From contig BPIC01000002.1 of the NCBI GenBank assembly GCA_026003895.1, positions 682,001 to 746,000 of the forward strand: DNA of 64,000 nt. The letters run 5' to 3'. The translations under genes and the position numbers were made by a program. Positions 1 to 9,095 of the stretch are shown in pieces. Each line of letters opens with the position of its first letter. Positions within the stretch are counted from its first letter, which is position 1. The DNA comes from Dehalococcoidia bacterium (lineage in GTDB: Bacteria > Chloroflexota > Dehalococcoidia > SpSt-223). The notes below the pieces were generated by a model, which ran no database searches, had not been told where the DNA came from, and saw nothing but the letters and a program-made list of their open reading frames with translations.

Positions 1-48
1 GCACGCCCCCGTTAAAGAGACGAAGAATGGCCACAATCCAACAACTCG

Positions 49-150
49 CTATCCGCCGGCAGCAAGAATGAGGAAAAACAAGCCGCCAAAGAGCAGCAGC
101 TGGAGGCCGATTGGCAGCTCTGCCCAGCCGTGACGGGCCTCGTTTGCCAT
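49..150 (-). CDS. 33-aa putative membrane microprotein
   Basis: A 34-codon frame starts with ATG at 150-148 and ends TAG at 51-49. A strong purine-rich ribosome site (GGGAGGGG) sits 3 bases upstream of the ATG. The peptide has a short charged N-terminus (MANEARHGWAELP) followed by a single hydrophobic stretch rich in Leu, Phe and Gly that ends at the C-terminus (LILAAGG), so a one-pass membrane peptide is the natural reading. No family is recognised. Support is the ribosome site plus the amphipathic-then-hydrophobic layout; there is no homology evidence. Confidence 0.45.
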   Translation of the reverse strand: MANEARHGWAELPIGLQLLLFGGLFFLILAAGG

Positions 151-348
151 CGTCCCCTCCCGTCGCACCGCACGACGGCGAAGACCTCTCGCACCCACGA
201 GCCAAGCGATACCGGACGTGGCGCACAGGCGCCGCTTTGGGCCACGCTCGGTTCTCGGGGCCTCCCATGCGACCTCGGCCGTTTGGTCGATCCGGACGAT
301 CCCATTCGACCGAAGTCGGGGTACGATGGAGCGCGAAGGAGGGCATCA

Positions 349-642
349 GTGTGCTGTCTACTCGCGGTACTCGTCTTCCTCGGCCCCCGCGCCGCACTCG
401 CGTTCTGGTGGCTGGTCGACACGGCCCGATTCAACCGCACCTTCGACAACTTCTTGCTGCCGTTGCTCGGCTTTCTGTTTCTTCCCTTCACCACGCTCGT
501 CTGGGTGCTTGTGTGGAACCCACGGACGGGCGTCGGCGGGATCGAATGGCTGTTCGTTCTGCTCGCGCTTCTCATCGACCTTTCTTCCTACGGGGGCAGC
601 GCCTATAGCAACCGGTCACGCATTTCCGGCCGGGCCGCCTAA
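349..642 (+). CDS. small multi-pass membrane protein
   Basis: A 97-residue protein starting at GTG 349, chosen because an AAGGAGGG ribosome site ends 5 bases before it; the frame is open further upstream but has no better start. Three hydrophobic segments are visible (about residues 2-20, 32-48 and 60-78), with a polar, Arg-ending tail. The spacing resembles short integral-membrane proteins of the YggT or phospholipase D N-terminal (PLDc_N) kind, but no signature motif allows a call. It converges on the MFS gene, overlapping its 3' end by 4 bases. Confidence 0.6.
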   Translation: MCCLLAVLVFLGPRAALAFWWLVDTARFNRTFDNFLLPLLGFLFLPFTTLVWVLVWNPRTGVGGIEWLFVLLALLIDLSSYGGSAYSNRSRISGRAA

Positions 643-1955
643 ACGAGGTTCGGCGGCTCGTTGCCTGCTTCTCGAGCGGCGCGCCGGATATCCACCCGCG
701 AGAGGAGCACGAGTCCGAGGACGAAAAAGACGATCAGCGAGAGGATGGCCTGCCGATAGCTGCCAGTGAACTGAAGGGTCAGACCGAAGAGCAGCGGACC
801 GATCCAGCTCGTGCCGCGCTCGCCGACTTCGTAAATGCTGTAGTACTCGGCTTCCTGACCGCGCGGCATCATTTGGGAGAACATCGAACGGCTGAGGGCC
901 TGGCTCCCGCCGAGGATGAGACCAATGACGATTGCCATCAGCCAGAACTCCATTGTCGTGCGCAGAACGGCGTACGCGTAGATGACGACGAACGTCCACA
1001 CTGCGAGCGAGGCCATCACCGTTCGTTTCGCCCCGATCCTCCCCGCGAGCCACCCCATGCCAAGCGCACCAACGACCGCCACGAACTGAAGCACCAAAAT
1101 GACGGTCGTCAACGTCGAGAGCGGGATCCCCAGCTCCTCCTGACCAAACTGGGACGAGAGGGCGATCACGGTCTGGATGCCGTCGTTGTACAGCAAATAG
1201 CCGGCAAGAAAGAGCAGCGTTTGTGGGTATTTGGGCAACTTGGCGGCGGTGCTGCGGAGCTGCTTCAGACCCACGCTCAGCGGGTTCTCGCCCGGCGGAA
1301 TCGGCTTGATGGGTTGGTGCTGCCGCAACGCCAGCACGGGCACGATGGTAAAGATCCCCCACCAGAGGCCAGCCGAGCCAAGGCTTATCCGGGCAGCGTC
1401 GCTTTGGCTCAGCCCAAGGGCGCTTGACTGCGAGAACAAGACGAGGTTGAGGGCGAGCAGCGTGCCGCCCCCGAGATAGCCAAACGCCCATCCCTGCGAT
1501 GAAACCCGGTCGCGTTCATCGGCGGTCGCAATTTCCGGGAGGAAGGCGTTGTAGAAGACAATCGACGCTCCGAAGGCGAGGTTCGCCAGCAAGAACAAGG
1601 CCGCTCCGAGCAGGTAGTTCGTTCCTTGAACGAAGTACAGCCCTGCTGTGGCGAGGGCGCCAAGATAGGCAAAAACGCCGAGCATCAGCCGTTTGCGCCG
1701 CGAATAGTCGGCGATTGCGCCCAAGATTGGCAGGAAGAGCACTTGGAGCAACACCGACAGCGAGGCGAGATAGGGGAAAAAGGACCCGGCGAACACAGGA
1801 ACGCCGAGCGGAAACACGTAGCCCCCGGCATCAGCGGCAGCGCGGGTGACCGACGTGAGGTAGGGTCCAAGGAAGACGGTGGTCACGGTGGTAGGGAAGG
1901 CAGAGTTCGCCCAGTCATAGAAGTACCAGCCGAATTGCTCGCGCCGCCGGTTCAT
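639..1955 (-). CDS. MFS transporter, UMF1/Atg22-like family
   Basis: A 438-residue integral membrane protein with about twelve hydrophobic helices. The N-terminus FGWYFYDWANSAF is the hallmark of the UMF1/Atg22-like branch of the major facilitator superfamily, whose substrates are poorly defined (amino acids in the yeast Atg22 case). The usual cytoplasmic basic motif follows a helix (ADYSRRKRLML), and the second half starts after a Pro-rich loop near residue 240. ATG 1955 is chosen over longer starts because GGAGG sits just before it and because the family begins this close to the FGWYxYDWA motif. It is divergent from nadD. Confidence 0.85.
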   Translation of the reverse strand: MNRRREQFGWYFYDWANSAFPTTVTTVFLGPYLTSVTRAAADAGGYVFPLGVPVFAGSFFPYLASLSVLLQVLFLPILGAIADYSRRKRLMLGVFAYLGALATAGLYFVQGTNYLLGAALFLLANLAFGASIVFYNAFLPEIATADERDRVSSQGWAFGYLGGGTLLALNLVLFSQSSALGLSQSDAARISLGSAGLWWGIFTIVPVLALRQHQPIKPIPPGENPLSVGLKQLRSTAAKLPKYPQTLLFLAGYLLYNDGIQTVIALSSQFGQEELGIPLSTLTTVILVLQFVAVVGALGMGWLAGRIGAKRTVMASLAVWTFVVIYAYAVLRTTMEFWLMAIVIGLILGGSQALSRSMFSQMMPRGQEAEYYSIYEVGERGTSWIGPLLFGLTLQFTGSYRQAILSLIVFFVLGLVLLSRVDIRRAAREAGNEPPNLV

Positions 1956-2059
1956 CGATCCTCCGTTCCGCCGTCCGCTTGGCAGTCTACCAATCCCTTG
2001 CCGCAAGCCGCGCCACACCAATGCCGCTGTCGCTTCCCGTTTTCTCGTACTCTTCCGCC

Positions 2060-2659
2060 GTGCGCATCGGTGTCCTTGGCGGAACCTTCGATCCAATCCA
2101 CCTCGGTCATCTCATCGTCGCCGAAATGGCCCGGGAGGCAGAGCGGCTGGACCGCGTGCTGTTTGTTCCCGCCGGCCGCCCGTGGCATCGTGGGCGGACA
2201 CCGCACGCCAGCGCCGAAGACCGCCTGGCCATGGTCGAGGCTGCGATCGCGGGGAACCCGGCCTTCGCTGCCTCGCGCGTCGATCTCGATCGAGACGGCC
2301 CGACCTACACGGTTGACACGCTGGAGGCGCTTGGCGCTCGCTTTCCGGATGCAACGCTCGTCTTCTTGCTAGGACAGGACGCGCTCGCCCAGCTCGATAC
2401 CTGGCGCGAACCAGCGCGCATCGCCGAGTTATGTGAGATCGTCGCGCTCGCTCGGCCCGGCGCTCCGCCAATCGACCTCACGGCGATCCGTACGTACATT
2501 CCCGATGCAGCGCTTCGGGTCCGCGTGCTCGAAACACCCTTGATCGGCATCAGCGCAACGATGATTCGCGACCGGATTCAACGGGGTCTCTCTATTCGCT
2601 ATTTGACCCCAGACGCCGTGGTCACGTATATCGCCCGTCGCGGGCTCTATCGTCGATAA
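2060..2659 (+). CDS. nadD: nicotinate-nucleotide adenylyltransferase
   Basis: Transfers AMP from ATP to nicotinate mononucleotide to make deamido-NAD, the shared step of de novo and salvage NAD synthesis. The protein (199 aa) shows the nucleotidyltransferase signature GGTFDPIHLGH at residues 6-16 and the C-terminal ISATMIRDRI motif that binds ATP phosphates. GTG 2060 fits the family start (VRIGVLGGTFDP); no ribosome site is obvious, and ATG 2021 or TTG 1979 would add 13 or 27 unconserved residues. The usual partner rsfS is not adjacent. An actgcc-tctt-ggcagt hairpin overlaps the stop. Confidence 0.93.
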   Translation: MRIGVLGGTFDPIHLGHLIVAEMAREAERLDRVLFVPAGRPWHRGRTPHASAEDRLAMVEAAIAGNPAFAASRVDLDRDGPTYTVDTLEALGARFPDATLVFLLGQDALAQLDTWREPARIAELCEIVALARPGAPPIDLTAIRTYIPDAALRVRVLETPLIGISATMIRDRIQRGLSIRYLTPDAVVTYIARRGLYRR

Positions 2660-2810
2660 CTGCCTCTTGGCAGTGTTGGACGCCGCTGACGCTCCGCTTT
2701 GAGTCTGCGACCGGCTGCGCGCGGAGCGAGTAAGGCCAGACCTCGGAGACGAAATCACCGGGTTCGCCGTCAACGGCGATCGGGACCTTCGAATTGCGCT
2801 CGGCAACCGA

Positions 2811-3416
2811 TTATGTCGACAATCCGAAGGGCGCTTTCGAGAAATCCCACGCTCGGATCAGCCGGGGGACGACCTTGACGATGACGCGGTGCGCCTCGTC
2901 CTTTCGATTTGCTGCGGCGATGGCATCCTCCGGCGGAGGCGCCCCGCGCTGCAGGTGGCTGAGCGCCCCATCGCGCTCGGTCAGACGATAGCGATCGACG
3001 ATGTGGCCCGCGGCTTCGGCAAACGGCATCGGCCGATGGAACGGCCCGGCCTCGAACCAAATCCCTACCGTGGCGGGACCAATTTCTGCTGAATCAAGCA
3101 ATGTCGCGTCGCCCTTGATCGTGACCGCCTTAGCAAGATTGGCCCGCATGCCCATGAGCGGCCGCTCGTCCATATCCACGATCACGAAGCAGCGGGGATC
3201 GCGTCGGAGGTTCCGCAGCGCTCGCCGGCGCGGGTTGGTCGTAAAGTAGATACAACGACCGTCCCAGTAGTACCACATCGGCATGATCGCTGGATAACCG
3301 TCTGGATCGAGCGTTCCGAGACGCGCAATCCAGCGACCCGAAAGGAAGTCGTCGATCTCGTCGTCCCGCATCGCGACGGTCGGGCTCCATGCGAGTGCGC
3401 CGCTTGTCTGCTCCAT
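2811..3416 (-). CDS. pyridoxamine 5'-phosphate oxidase-fold (FMN/F420) protein
   Basis: A 201-residue protein of the split-barrel flavin-binding PPOX-like superfamily. The N-terminal half has the typical pattern: a short helix, WIARLGTLDPDGYPAIMPMWY (substrate and flavin wall), IYFTTNPRRRALRNLRRDP (phosphate-binding basic helix) and CFVIVDMDE. Members reduce or oxidise small molecules with FMN or F420; the substrate cannot be read here. The C-terminal third (about 110-201) is less typical. ATG 3416 is preferred to the ATG 12 bases upstream because a GGAGGGG ribosome site lies between them. Confidence 0.8.
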   Translation of the reverse strand: MEQTSGALAWSPTVAMRDDEIDDFLSGRWIARLGTLDPDGYPAIMPMWYYWDGRCIYFTTNPRRRALRNLRRDPRCFVIVDMDERPLMGMRANLAKAVTIKGDATLLDSAEIGPATVGIWFEAGPFHRPMPFAEAAGHIVDRYRLTERDGALSHLQRGAPPPEDAIAAANRKDEAHRVIVKVVPRLIRAWDFSKAPFGLST

Positions 3417-3482
3417 CCACCCCTCCAACCCAGACCTGGCCGCATCGTAGCCGCCAGTCGCTTGCTCCTCAAGCGCGGGCTA

Positions 3483-4730
3483 TCACTGGTCGTTGCCGGC
3501 AGCGAGACGGCGGTAGAGCGCCTGCTCGGCCGGGCCGAGGGTCGCGCCTCGGCGGCGCATCGCCGTGGCAGCAGTGGAGAGAAATCGCTCGACGTCGTAC
3601 CTTTCGATGCCGTCGGCGCCGCCCCAGGCAAACGGCGGGATCGTCTTGGGGAGCAGTGTGCCGCCGAAGAGGTTGCACGCGGGACCGATCACGGCGCCCG
3701 ATGTCAGCAGCGTGCCGATCCCGAGACGCACCTGATCGCCGAGAAAACAGCCGATCTTCAGCTCACCCGTATCGCGGATCCCCTCGGGAAGCTCGACGCG
3801 CACGGTCCCGTAGGTGTTCTTGAGGTCGCTGGTCGTCGTCAATGCCCCGAGGTTTCCCCAAGCACCGATCACGGAATGACCGACAAACCCGTCGTGATAT
3901 TTGTTCGTCCAGCCTTGGAAGATCGTTTCTTCAACCTCGCCGCCAACCAGGCAGCCCGGTCCGAGGCTCGTCCCTTGGCGCACCCGTGCGCCCGGCATCA
4001 CCTCCGAGCCCGATCCAATGGCAACCGGACCCTGAACATAGGCGAGCGGGTGGACGATCGCCCCTTCCCCGATCCAGATCGGCCCTTCACGGGCGTCTAA
4101 CACCGCCCCCGCTTCGACCCGTGCACCGCCCTCGATTCGCACGTGCTCCGGACGGTACACCGTCGCCGCCGGGGATACGGTTCCACTCCGCTTTTGACCA
4201 CCGAGCCGATCCCAATCGGCAGCGATCTCGGCGGCATTCAACCGGACAAGGTCCCACGGCCAATCGATCCAGTCGACTGCTTCCTCTCCGACGGGAATAC
4301 CATCGAGCGCCTCGAGAGGCGGACGCCCGCTCCGCACGGCTTCGCTGAATCGACGGGCACGCTCCTCGCCGAGCAGAGCCAAGATGACCCGATCACCGTC
4401 TCGCACGGCGTATTCCTCGTGCGGCGGCAGCTCGACAAGACTTTCGACGACCGTGCGCCAAAATCGCGCCGCGTACAGCGTTCGACCGTTGAGCAACCAC
4501 GTTGGGCCTTCCGCGAGCGGCTCGTTGACCGGCGGGGTGTCTCCACGCTCCGCGACCACCGCTGCGATCCGGTCATTCACCAGCAGACCGATCCGTGCGG
4601 TTCCGACGACGGCAATCTTCTCCCAAAGGCGCAGCGCGCCGAGGCGCAGGTCGATTGCCGGACGCGTTAACGTGAAGGGGTAGATTGAGCGACCGTCATC
4701 AAAGACACGAAATCGGGTCGGGGACATCAT
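3483..4730 (-). CDS. GlmU-like sugar nucleotidyltransferase / hexapeptide acyltransferase
   Basis: A 415-residue two-domain protein. The N-terminus (RFRVFDDGRSIYPFTLTRPAIDLRLG) matches the NTP_transf_4-type variant nucleotidyltransferase domain of 'Bacteroidetes-type' GlmU proteins. From about residue 140 on, hexapeptide repeats (for example VRIEGGARVEAGAVLDA, VMPGARVRQGTSLG) form a left-handed beta helix as in acyltransferases. Likely role: making or acetylating a hexose-1-phosphate nucleotide for cell-wall or polysaccharide synthesis. ATG 4730 overlaps the stop of the yvcK-like gene (ATGATGA arrangement), so the two are translationally coupled, which fits a cell-envelope role for the pair. 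Confidence 0.78.
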   Translation of the reverse strand: MMSPTRFRVFDDGRSIYPFTLTRPAIDLRLGALRLWEKIAVVGTARIGLLVNDRIAAVVAERGDTPPVNEPLAEGPTWLLNGRTLYAARFWRTVVESLVELPPHEEYAVRDGDRVILALLGEERARRFSEAVRSGRPPLEALDGIPVGEEAVDWIDWPWDLVRLNAAEIAADWDRLGGQKRSGTVSPAATVYRPEHVRIEGGARVEAGAVLDAREGPIWIGEGAIVHPLAYVQGPVAIGSGSEVMPGARVRQGTSLGPGCLVGGEVEETIFQGWTNKYHDGFVGHSVIGAWGNLGALTTTSDLKNTYGTVRVELPEGIRDTGELKIGCFLGDQVRLGIGTLLTSGAVIGPACNLFGGTLLPKTIPPFAWGGADGIERYDVERFLSTAATAMRRRGATLGPAEQALYRRLAAGNDQ

Positions 4731-5740
4731 GCCGACTGTTCCGTGAGGAGCCTCGCGAGCACCGCACCGACACGAGCGGCATCGTGCCGGATCGCGTCCT
4801 CCTTCTGCCAAAGCGTGCGCGGCGGGGCGCCTCGTTCTGCAACATCAGCGCTGACGATGCGCAAGCCGCGCGCCTCAAACGTTTCCCGTTCCAGCGGGGA
4901 AAGGCGCAGCAATTCGCGGCCGGCCGCTCGGTGGCGGGCCACGACAGCCGCGTCTGGCTCACTCTCGTCAACGAGCACGGCATCGATGGCGTTCCCCGTT
5001 GCAGAGAGGAGGAGGTCAATCTGGGCGGCCAACGGGACGTCGTCGCTCTGGCCGGGCTGGGTTGTCGTGTTTGCAATGTAGACGCGCTGGCCGGTGCTGG
5101 CGGCGAGCGCCTCGGGGATCCCGTTCACCGCGAGACAGGCAAGGACGGAAGTGAAAAGGCTCCCCGGTCCGAGCGTCACCAACTCGGCCTCACGAATCGC
5201 CCGGAGCGCTGACTCCGTCGCCGCTGCCGGCGGATCGAGAAAGACGCGGCGAATCGGCGGCTTTCCCGGCCGACGCACGTCGACCTCGCCGCGCACTACC
5301 GACCCATCCGCCAGCTCGGCGCACAAGTCGGCGCTCACAGCCGTGACCGGCTCGACAGTGATACGCGTCCCAGCGATTCGCGCGGCGATCGTCACGGCCT
5401 CCTCGAACGACCCGCTGGTCTTAGTGAGAACACCAAGGACGAGATTGCCAAACGCCGCGCCAGTCAACTCCGGCAGCGTCGGCGTGGTGAGGCGGTACTC
5501 GAACGCGTCCCGAATGGAGACTTCGGTCGCGAATGCCGAGATGACGTTGCGGATATCTCCCGGAGCGGGAATGTCGAAGAGTCGGCGGGCGAGCCCCGAG
5601 CTGCGCCCATTGTCGGTCGTCGCGACCACCGCCGTCACCTCCATTCCGTGCTCGAGGAGGCCGCGAGCGACGGCTACGATGCCGGTACCACCGCCCAAGC
5701 AGGCGGCGCGGCGGGCGAGCGGCAGAGGCGCAGCGATCAT
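4727..5740 (-). CDS. yvcK: YvcK/CofD-like gluconeogenesis and morphogenesis factor
   Basis: A 337-residue protein of the CofD-like superfamily. Motifs in order are CLGGGTGI near residue 14 (nucleotide loop), ATTDNGRSSG at about 40, LGPGSLFTSV at about 190 and ANTTTQPGQSDD at about 220, all typical of YvcK (UDP-sugar-binding regulator of carbon flow into the cell wall) rather than of lactyl transferase CofD. The customary RapZ and WhiA neighbours are absent here; the gene instead precedes a GlmU-like transferase with a 4-base overlap, which supports a link to amino-sugar supply. ATG 5740 is the only good start. Confidence 0.88.
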   Translation of the reverse strand: MIAAPLPLARRAACLGGGTGIVAVARGLLEHGMEVTAVVATTDNGRSSGLARRLFDIPAPGDIRNVISAFATEVSIRDAFEYRLTTPTLPELTGAAFGNLVLGVLTKTSGSFEEAVTIAARIAGTRITVEPVTAVSADLCAELADGSVVRGEVDVRRPGKPPIRRVFLDPPAAATESALRAIREAELVTLGPGSLFTSVLACLAVNGIPEALAASTGQRVYIANTTTQPGQSDDVPLAAQIDLLLSATGNAIDAVLVDESEPDAAVVARHRAAGRELLRLSPLERETFEARGLRIVSADVAERGAPPRTLWQKEDAIRHDAARVGAVLARLLTEQSA

Positions 5741-5806
5741 CCGATGGCAAGCATAGCAAAGCGCCGCCCCGACTTGCGGCCGTTACAATTGGGACCGGAG
5801 TCGTGG

Positions 5807-6217
5807 ATGCCCCCTCGTTATTTCACCGTTGACCAAGCGAACCGGATGCTTCCGCAGCTCATTCCGCTGCTCGAAGAGCTCCGCGCGATGAAACGTCAGC
5901 TCGACCGATTGCGTGAGGAGCAAGACGCGCTTCAGGAGAAAGCGCGTGCAAATGGTCACCATCGAGCGGCGGAGATCGCAGATCTTGCGGGGCAAATCGA
6001 GCGCCTCGTGAATGAGTCTGGAGAACGAATCGCTCAGATCAACGCGCTCGGCGTTCAGGTCAAAGATATCGAGATGGGCCTCATTGACTTTCCGAGCCTG
6101 CACCGTGGCAAGCGCGTCTACCTTTGCTGGAAGCTCGGCGAGCCGTCTGTGGGGTTCTGGCATCCGATTGAGAGCGGCTATGCAGGCCGCCAGCCGATCC
6201 CGGGCCACGGCGAGTAG
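5807..6217 (+). CDS. DUF2203-family protein
   Basis: A 136-residue acidic protein. It begins MPPRYFTVDQANRMLPQLI, a pattern known from DUF2203 proteins, continues with a long amphipathic helical region (about 15-85, coiled-coil-like with Leu/Glu/Arg heptads) and ends with GLIDFPSLHRGKRVYLCW, then the conserved GFWHPIESGYAGRQPI. Function of the family is unknown. ATG 5807 is chosen because a CGGAG sits upstream and the conserved start is right there; an in-frame ATG at 5743 would add 21 residues overlapping the promoter region of the divergent yvcK gene. Confidence 0.8.
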   Translation: MPPRYFTVDQANRMLPQLIPLLEELRAMKRQLDRLREEQDALQEKARANGHHRAAEIADLAGQIERLVNESGERIAQINALGVQVKDIEMGLIDFPSLHRGKRVYLCWKLGEPSVGFWHPIESGYAGRQPIPGHGE

Positions 6218-6452
6218 GGGTTTTCAGCGACCTCTCGGGTCACGTCAGCGCGGCGATTGCCGGCGCGACCTGCCGGCCACGTCAATTCGGCGGGCTTGCG
6301 GAATCTTCGCATTGGTCGGGCCGGAGACCAAAGCGGATGGTACATGCCCCTTCGAGGAAACTCGCGCCAGCAGCGCCTCGCCGAGCCGAACGCCCGTCGA
6401 CTCAACGCGAGCGGCAAGGTTCTCTGACCATCGTCGATACGGTGGCAGTGGG

Positions 6453-7034
6453 TTACGTCTCCTGAACGCTCACCCACTTGGTGGTGGTTGGCGGCCGGTA
6501 CGCTTCCATTTTCGACAGCAACCCGTCGATCGTGGTGTCTTCGAGGACGAGGCGTCGATGCTCGTCAGAAATGAAACCGCTGCGGACAGCGGCATCGATG
6601 AATGCTAGAAGCGGTTCGAAATAGCCGTTCACGTTCAGCAGTCCGCACGGCTTGCGGTGAATGCCGAGCTGGGCCCACGTCAGCACCTCGAAAAACTCTT
6701 CGAGTGTGCCGAAGCCGCCCGGCAGGGCGATAAAGCCGTCCGCGAGCTCCATCATCAGCGCCTTGCGTTCGTGCATCGAACTGACAAGATGCAGCTCCGA
6801 CAGCCCGGAATGGGCATTTTCCTTCGCTGCTAGCGGCTCAGGGATCACACCGACAACCCGGCCGCCGCGAGCAAGCGCCGCGTCAGCGAGGATGCCCATG
6901 AGCCCCACTTGTCCCCCGCCGTAGACGAGGGTCACGCCGCGGTCCGCAAGGGTTCGGCCCACGTGCTCGGCCGCACGGCGAAAGGCCGGCGAGGTGCCGG
7001 CATTCGATCCACAAAACACGCATAGTGCCTGCAT
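6453..7034 (-). CDS. LOG-family (TIGR00730) nucleotide phosphoribohydrolase
   Basis: A 193-residue Rossmann-like protein of the LOG family, which splits nucleoside 5'-monophosphates such as cytokinin ribotides into base and ribose 5-phosphate. The two signatures are intact: VYGGGQVGLMG at about 37-47 and LPGGFGTLEEFFE at about 96-108, the latter carrying the catalytic Arg/Glu neighbourhood of the family (with MHERKALM before it). ATG 7034 gives the canonical opening MQALCVFCGSNAG. The bacterial physiological substrate is generally unproven. The gene runs with sigA but is separated by about 65 bases. Confidence 0.88.
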   Translation of the reverse strand: MQALCVFCGSNAGTSPAFRRAAEHVGRTLADRGVTLVYGGGQVGLMGILADAALARGGRVVGVIPEPLAAKENAHSGLSELHLVSSMHERKALMMELADGFIALPGGFGTLEEFFEVLTWAQLGIHRKPCGLLNVNGYFEPLLAFIDAAVRSGFISDEHRRLVLEDTTIDGLLSKMEAYRPPTTTKWVSVQET

Positions 7035-7100
7035 GGCGTCCGATCTCCACGGTGAAGGGTGCCACCGCAATGATCGCCTGCCATGCCAGCCGTGCGCTAT

Positions 7101-8183
7101 TCAGTCGGTGAGGTAGTCGCGCAGGCCGGGCATTCGGTGCTGTTCGCGCAACTTGGCGAGCGCCTGCCCTTCAATCTGGCGAATCCGTTCGCGCGTCAGC
7201 CCGACCTCGCGGGCAACCTCTTCAAGCGTTCGCGACCGATCGTCATCCAATCCAAACCTGAGACGGAGAATGCGCCGCTCACGTTCGGTCAAATGGTTGA
7301 GCATCGCGCCGACTTCGTTTCGCAGAATCTCTTGGGTTGCCGCTTCGGCGGGTGACACCGCCGACTTATCCTCGACCAGCTCGGACAATTGGCCATCGTC
7401 TTCGTCGCCAATCCGAGACTCGAGTGAGAGCGGCCGCTGGGCCGCTTTGATGATCTGATGGATCTTCGAAACGGACACGCCGAGCTCCTGCGCTAGCTCC
7501 TCCGGCATCGCCTCGCGGCCCGTCGCTTGATGAATTCGCCGTGCGGCGCGCATCATGCGATTGATCGCCTCGATCATGTGCACGGGAATGCGAATCGTTC
7601 GTGCCTGATCCGCGATCGCACGCAGGATCGACTGGCGGATCCACCACGTCGCATACGTAGAGAACTTGAAGCCCCGCTTATAGTCGAACTTCTCGACGGC
7701 CCGCATGAGCCCAAGATTGCCCTCTTGGATGAGGTCATCCAGCGTCAACCCGCGATTGAGAAACTTCTTTGCTTCATTGACGACTAAACGGAGATTGGCC
7801 TCGGTCAGCCTCCTTCGAGCGTCCTCTCCTGCGGCGATGAGGGCTTCCGCCTCGGCGCGTTCGATGGCGTCGAGCGTGCCGGCCGCGAGCAAGGATTTCG
7901 CTCGCTCACCGTCCTCGATCGCCTTGGCAAGCGCTTGTTCGTCTGCCTTGGTCAAGAGCTTCACCGGTCGAATGTCGCGGAGATAGACACCAACCGAGTT
8001 GGTAACTTCGTCGAGGTCGGCCGGCGGAGGATAGAGCTCGGTCTCGTCCTCCTCTTCCTCATCGTGCACGACGTAGTCGAACCCAGTGAGCTCGGCGTGC
8101 TCCTCATGAAGCGTCCCGTCATCGACCGAGTCGGCGAAGTCCACGCTGGCGAGGTCATCGAAGTGAGTTGTGCCCCGTGCCAT
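7101..8183 (-). CDS. sigA: primary RNA polymerase sigma factor (group 1/2 sigma-70)
   Basis: A 360-residue sigma factor. An acidic N-terminal stretch (HDEEEEDE) precedes region 1.2 ([17 protein letters not shown]). Region 2 reads [12 protein letters not shown], then [20 protein letters not shown], and the DNA-melting and -10-reading part is [19 protein letters not shown]. Region 3 follows ([11 protein letters not shown]), and region 4.2 ends [20 protein letters not shown]. All residues expected for recognising TTGACA/TATAAT-type promoters are present. It lacks the large non-conserved insert of proteobacterial RpoD, as in many Gram-positives and Chloroflexota. AAGGTGA lies 6 bases before the ATG. 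Confidence 0.93.
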   Translation of the reverse strand: MARGTTHFDDLASVDFADSVDDGTLHEEHAELTGFDYVVHDEEEEDETELYPPPADLDEVTNSVGVYLRDIRPVKLLTKADEQALAKAIEDGERAKSLLAAGTLDAIERAEAEALIAAGEDARRRLTEANLRLVVNEAKKFLNRGLTLDDLIQEGNLGLMRAVEKFDYKRGFKFSTYATWWIRQSILRAIADQARTIRIPVHMIEAINRMMRAARRIHQATGREAMPEELAQELGVSVSKIHQIIKAAQRPLSLESRIGDEDDGQLSELVEDKSAVSPAEAATQEILRNEVGAMLNHLTERERRILRLRFGLDDDRSRTLEEVAREVGLTRERIRQIEGQALAKLREQHRMPGLRDYLTD

Positions 8184-8254
8184 CTCGCATCACCTTGCGC
8201 GAAGTGCGGCGTATGCCGTTCGGGCATACATACGCAGGAGCCAGAATCCCTGTT

Positions 8255-9088
8255 TCACCGCCGCCAAACGCGCAAGACTCGGTCGAGTCCAGCGAGGTCT
8301 CGCACGATGTCGATCTGCTCGTGCGAAAACACGCGTGCCGCCAACTGCCGTGCTCGGTCCCCTTGGTCAGCGGCGATCTCGCAGAGCAGCATCCCGCCCG
8401 GCGCGAGCACCGACGATGCCTGTCCTATCAGGCGGGCGATCAGTTCGAGCCCGCCGGGGCCGCCGTCGAGCGCGAGCCGCGGCTCCCAATCTCGTACCCC
8501 CGCCGGGAGCGCCGCCAATTGGGCGGAGTCGATGTACGGAAGGTTTGCAAGAACGAGGCCTACCGGACCTCGGACTCCGGCGAGGAGATCCGCGAGCACG
8601 AACTCGACGGTGAGGCCGAGCGCGTCGCGATTATGACGAGCGACTCGAATGGCACGGGCCGACCGGTCCGTGGCAATGACGCGCCAACGAGGCGCCTCAT
8701 CGACGAGGGCGAGGGCGAGCGCTCCCGAGCCGGTACCGACGTCGATAGCAATTGCCGGCGTCGCTCGGCATTCCAGCGCGAGATCGATGAGGAGTTCGGT
8801 TTCGGGGCGTGGGATGAGCACGTCTGGGGTGACCGTCAGCGTGAGCCGGCGGAACGCCTGGTGTCCTGTCAGATACGCAACCGGCTCACCGCGCGCGCGC
8901 CGCGACACCAATTGCCGGAACGATGCAATTTGCGAACTGGTGAGAAGCCTGTGACGCTCCACGAGCAGCTCCGCCCGGCTCAGACCGAGCACGTGCATGA
9001 GCAGCCGCTCGGCCGCCGCGGCTGCCTCGTCATCGCCGGCAGCAATGAGCGTCGCCTGCGCTTCGCGCAGGGCGGCCTGAACGGTCAA
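8255..9088 (-). CDS. prmC: peptide chain release factor N5-glutamine methyltransferase
   Basis: Methylates the Gln of the GGQ motif of release factors, using S-adenosylmethionine. The protein (277 aa from the TTG at 9088) has an N-terminal helical domain, the linker GEPVAYLTGHQAFRRL, VLIPRPETELLI, the AdoMet loop DVGTGSGALALAL and the substrate motif ANLPYID. The last is normally NPPY in this family, so the second position is Leu here. It directly follows prfA, its substrate, with the stop of prfA 8 bases upstream. No ribosome site is clear, so the start is the least certain part. Confidence 0.87.
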   Translation of the reverse strand: MTVQAALREAQATLIAAGDDEAAAAAERLLMHVLGLSRAELLVERHRLLTSSQIASFRQLVSRRARGEPVAYLTGHQAFRRLTLTVTPDVLIPRPETELLIDLALECRATPAIAIDVGTGSGALALALVDEAPRWRVIATDRSARAIRVARHNRDALGLTVEFVLADLLAGVRGPVGLVLANLPYIDSAQLAALPAGVRDWEPRLALDGGPGGLELIARLIGQASSVLAPGGMLLCEIAADQGDRARQLAARVFSHEQIDIVRDLAGLDRVLRVWRR

Positions 9089-9095
9089 GGGTGAT

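Noticed and set aside
2659-2674. actgcc-tctt-ggcagt hairpin after nadD as a terminator
   Set aside because: Only 6 bp and no T run; mentioned under nadD but not called.
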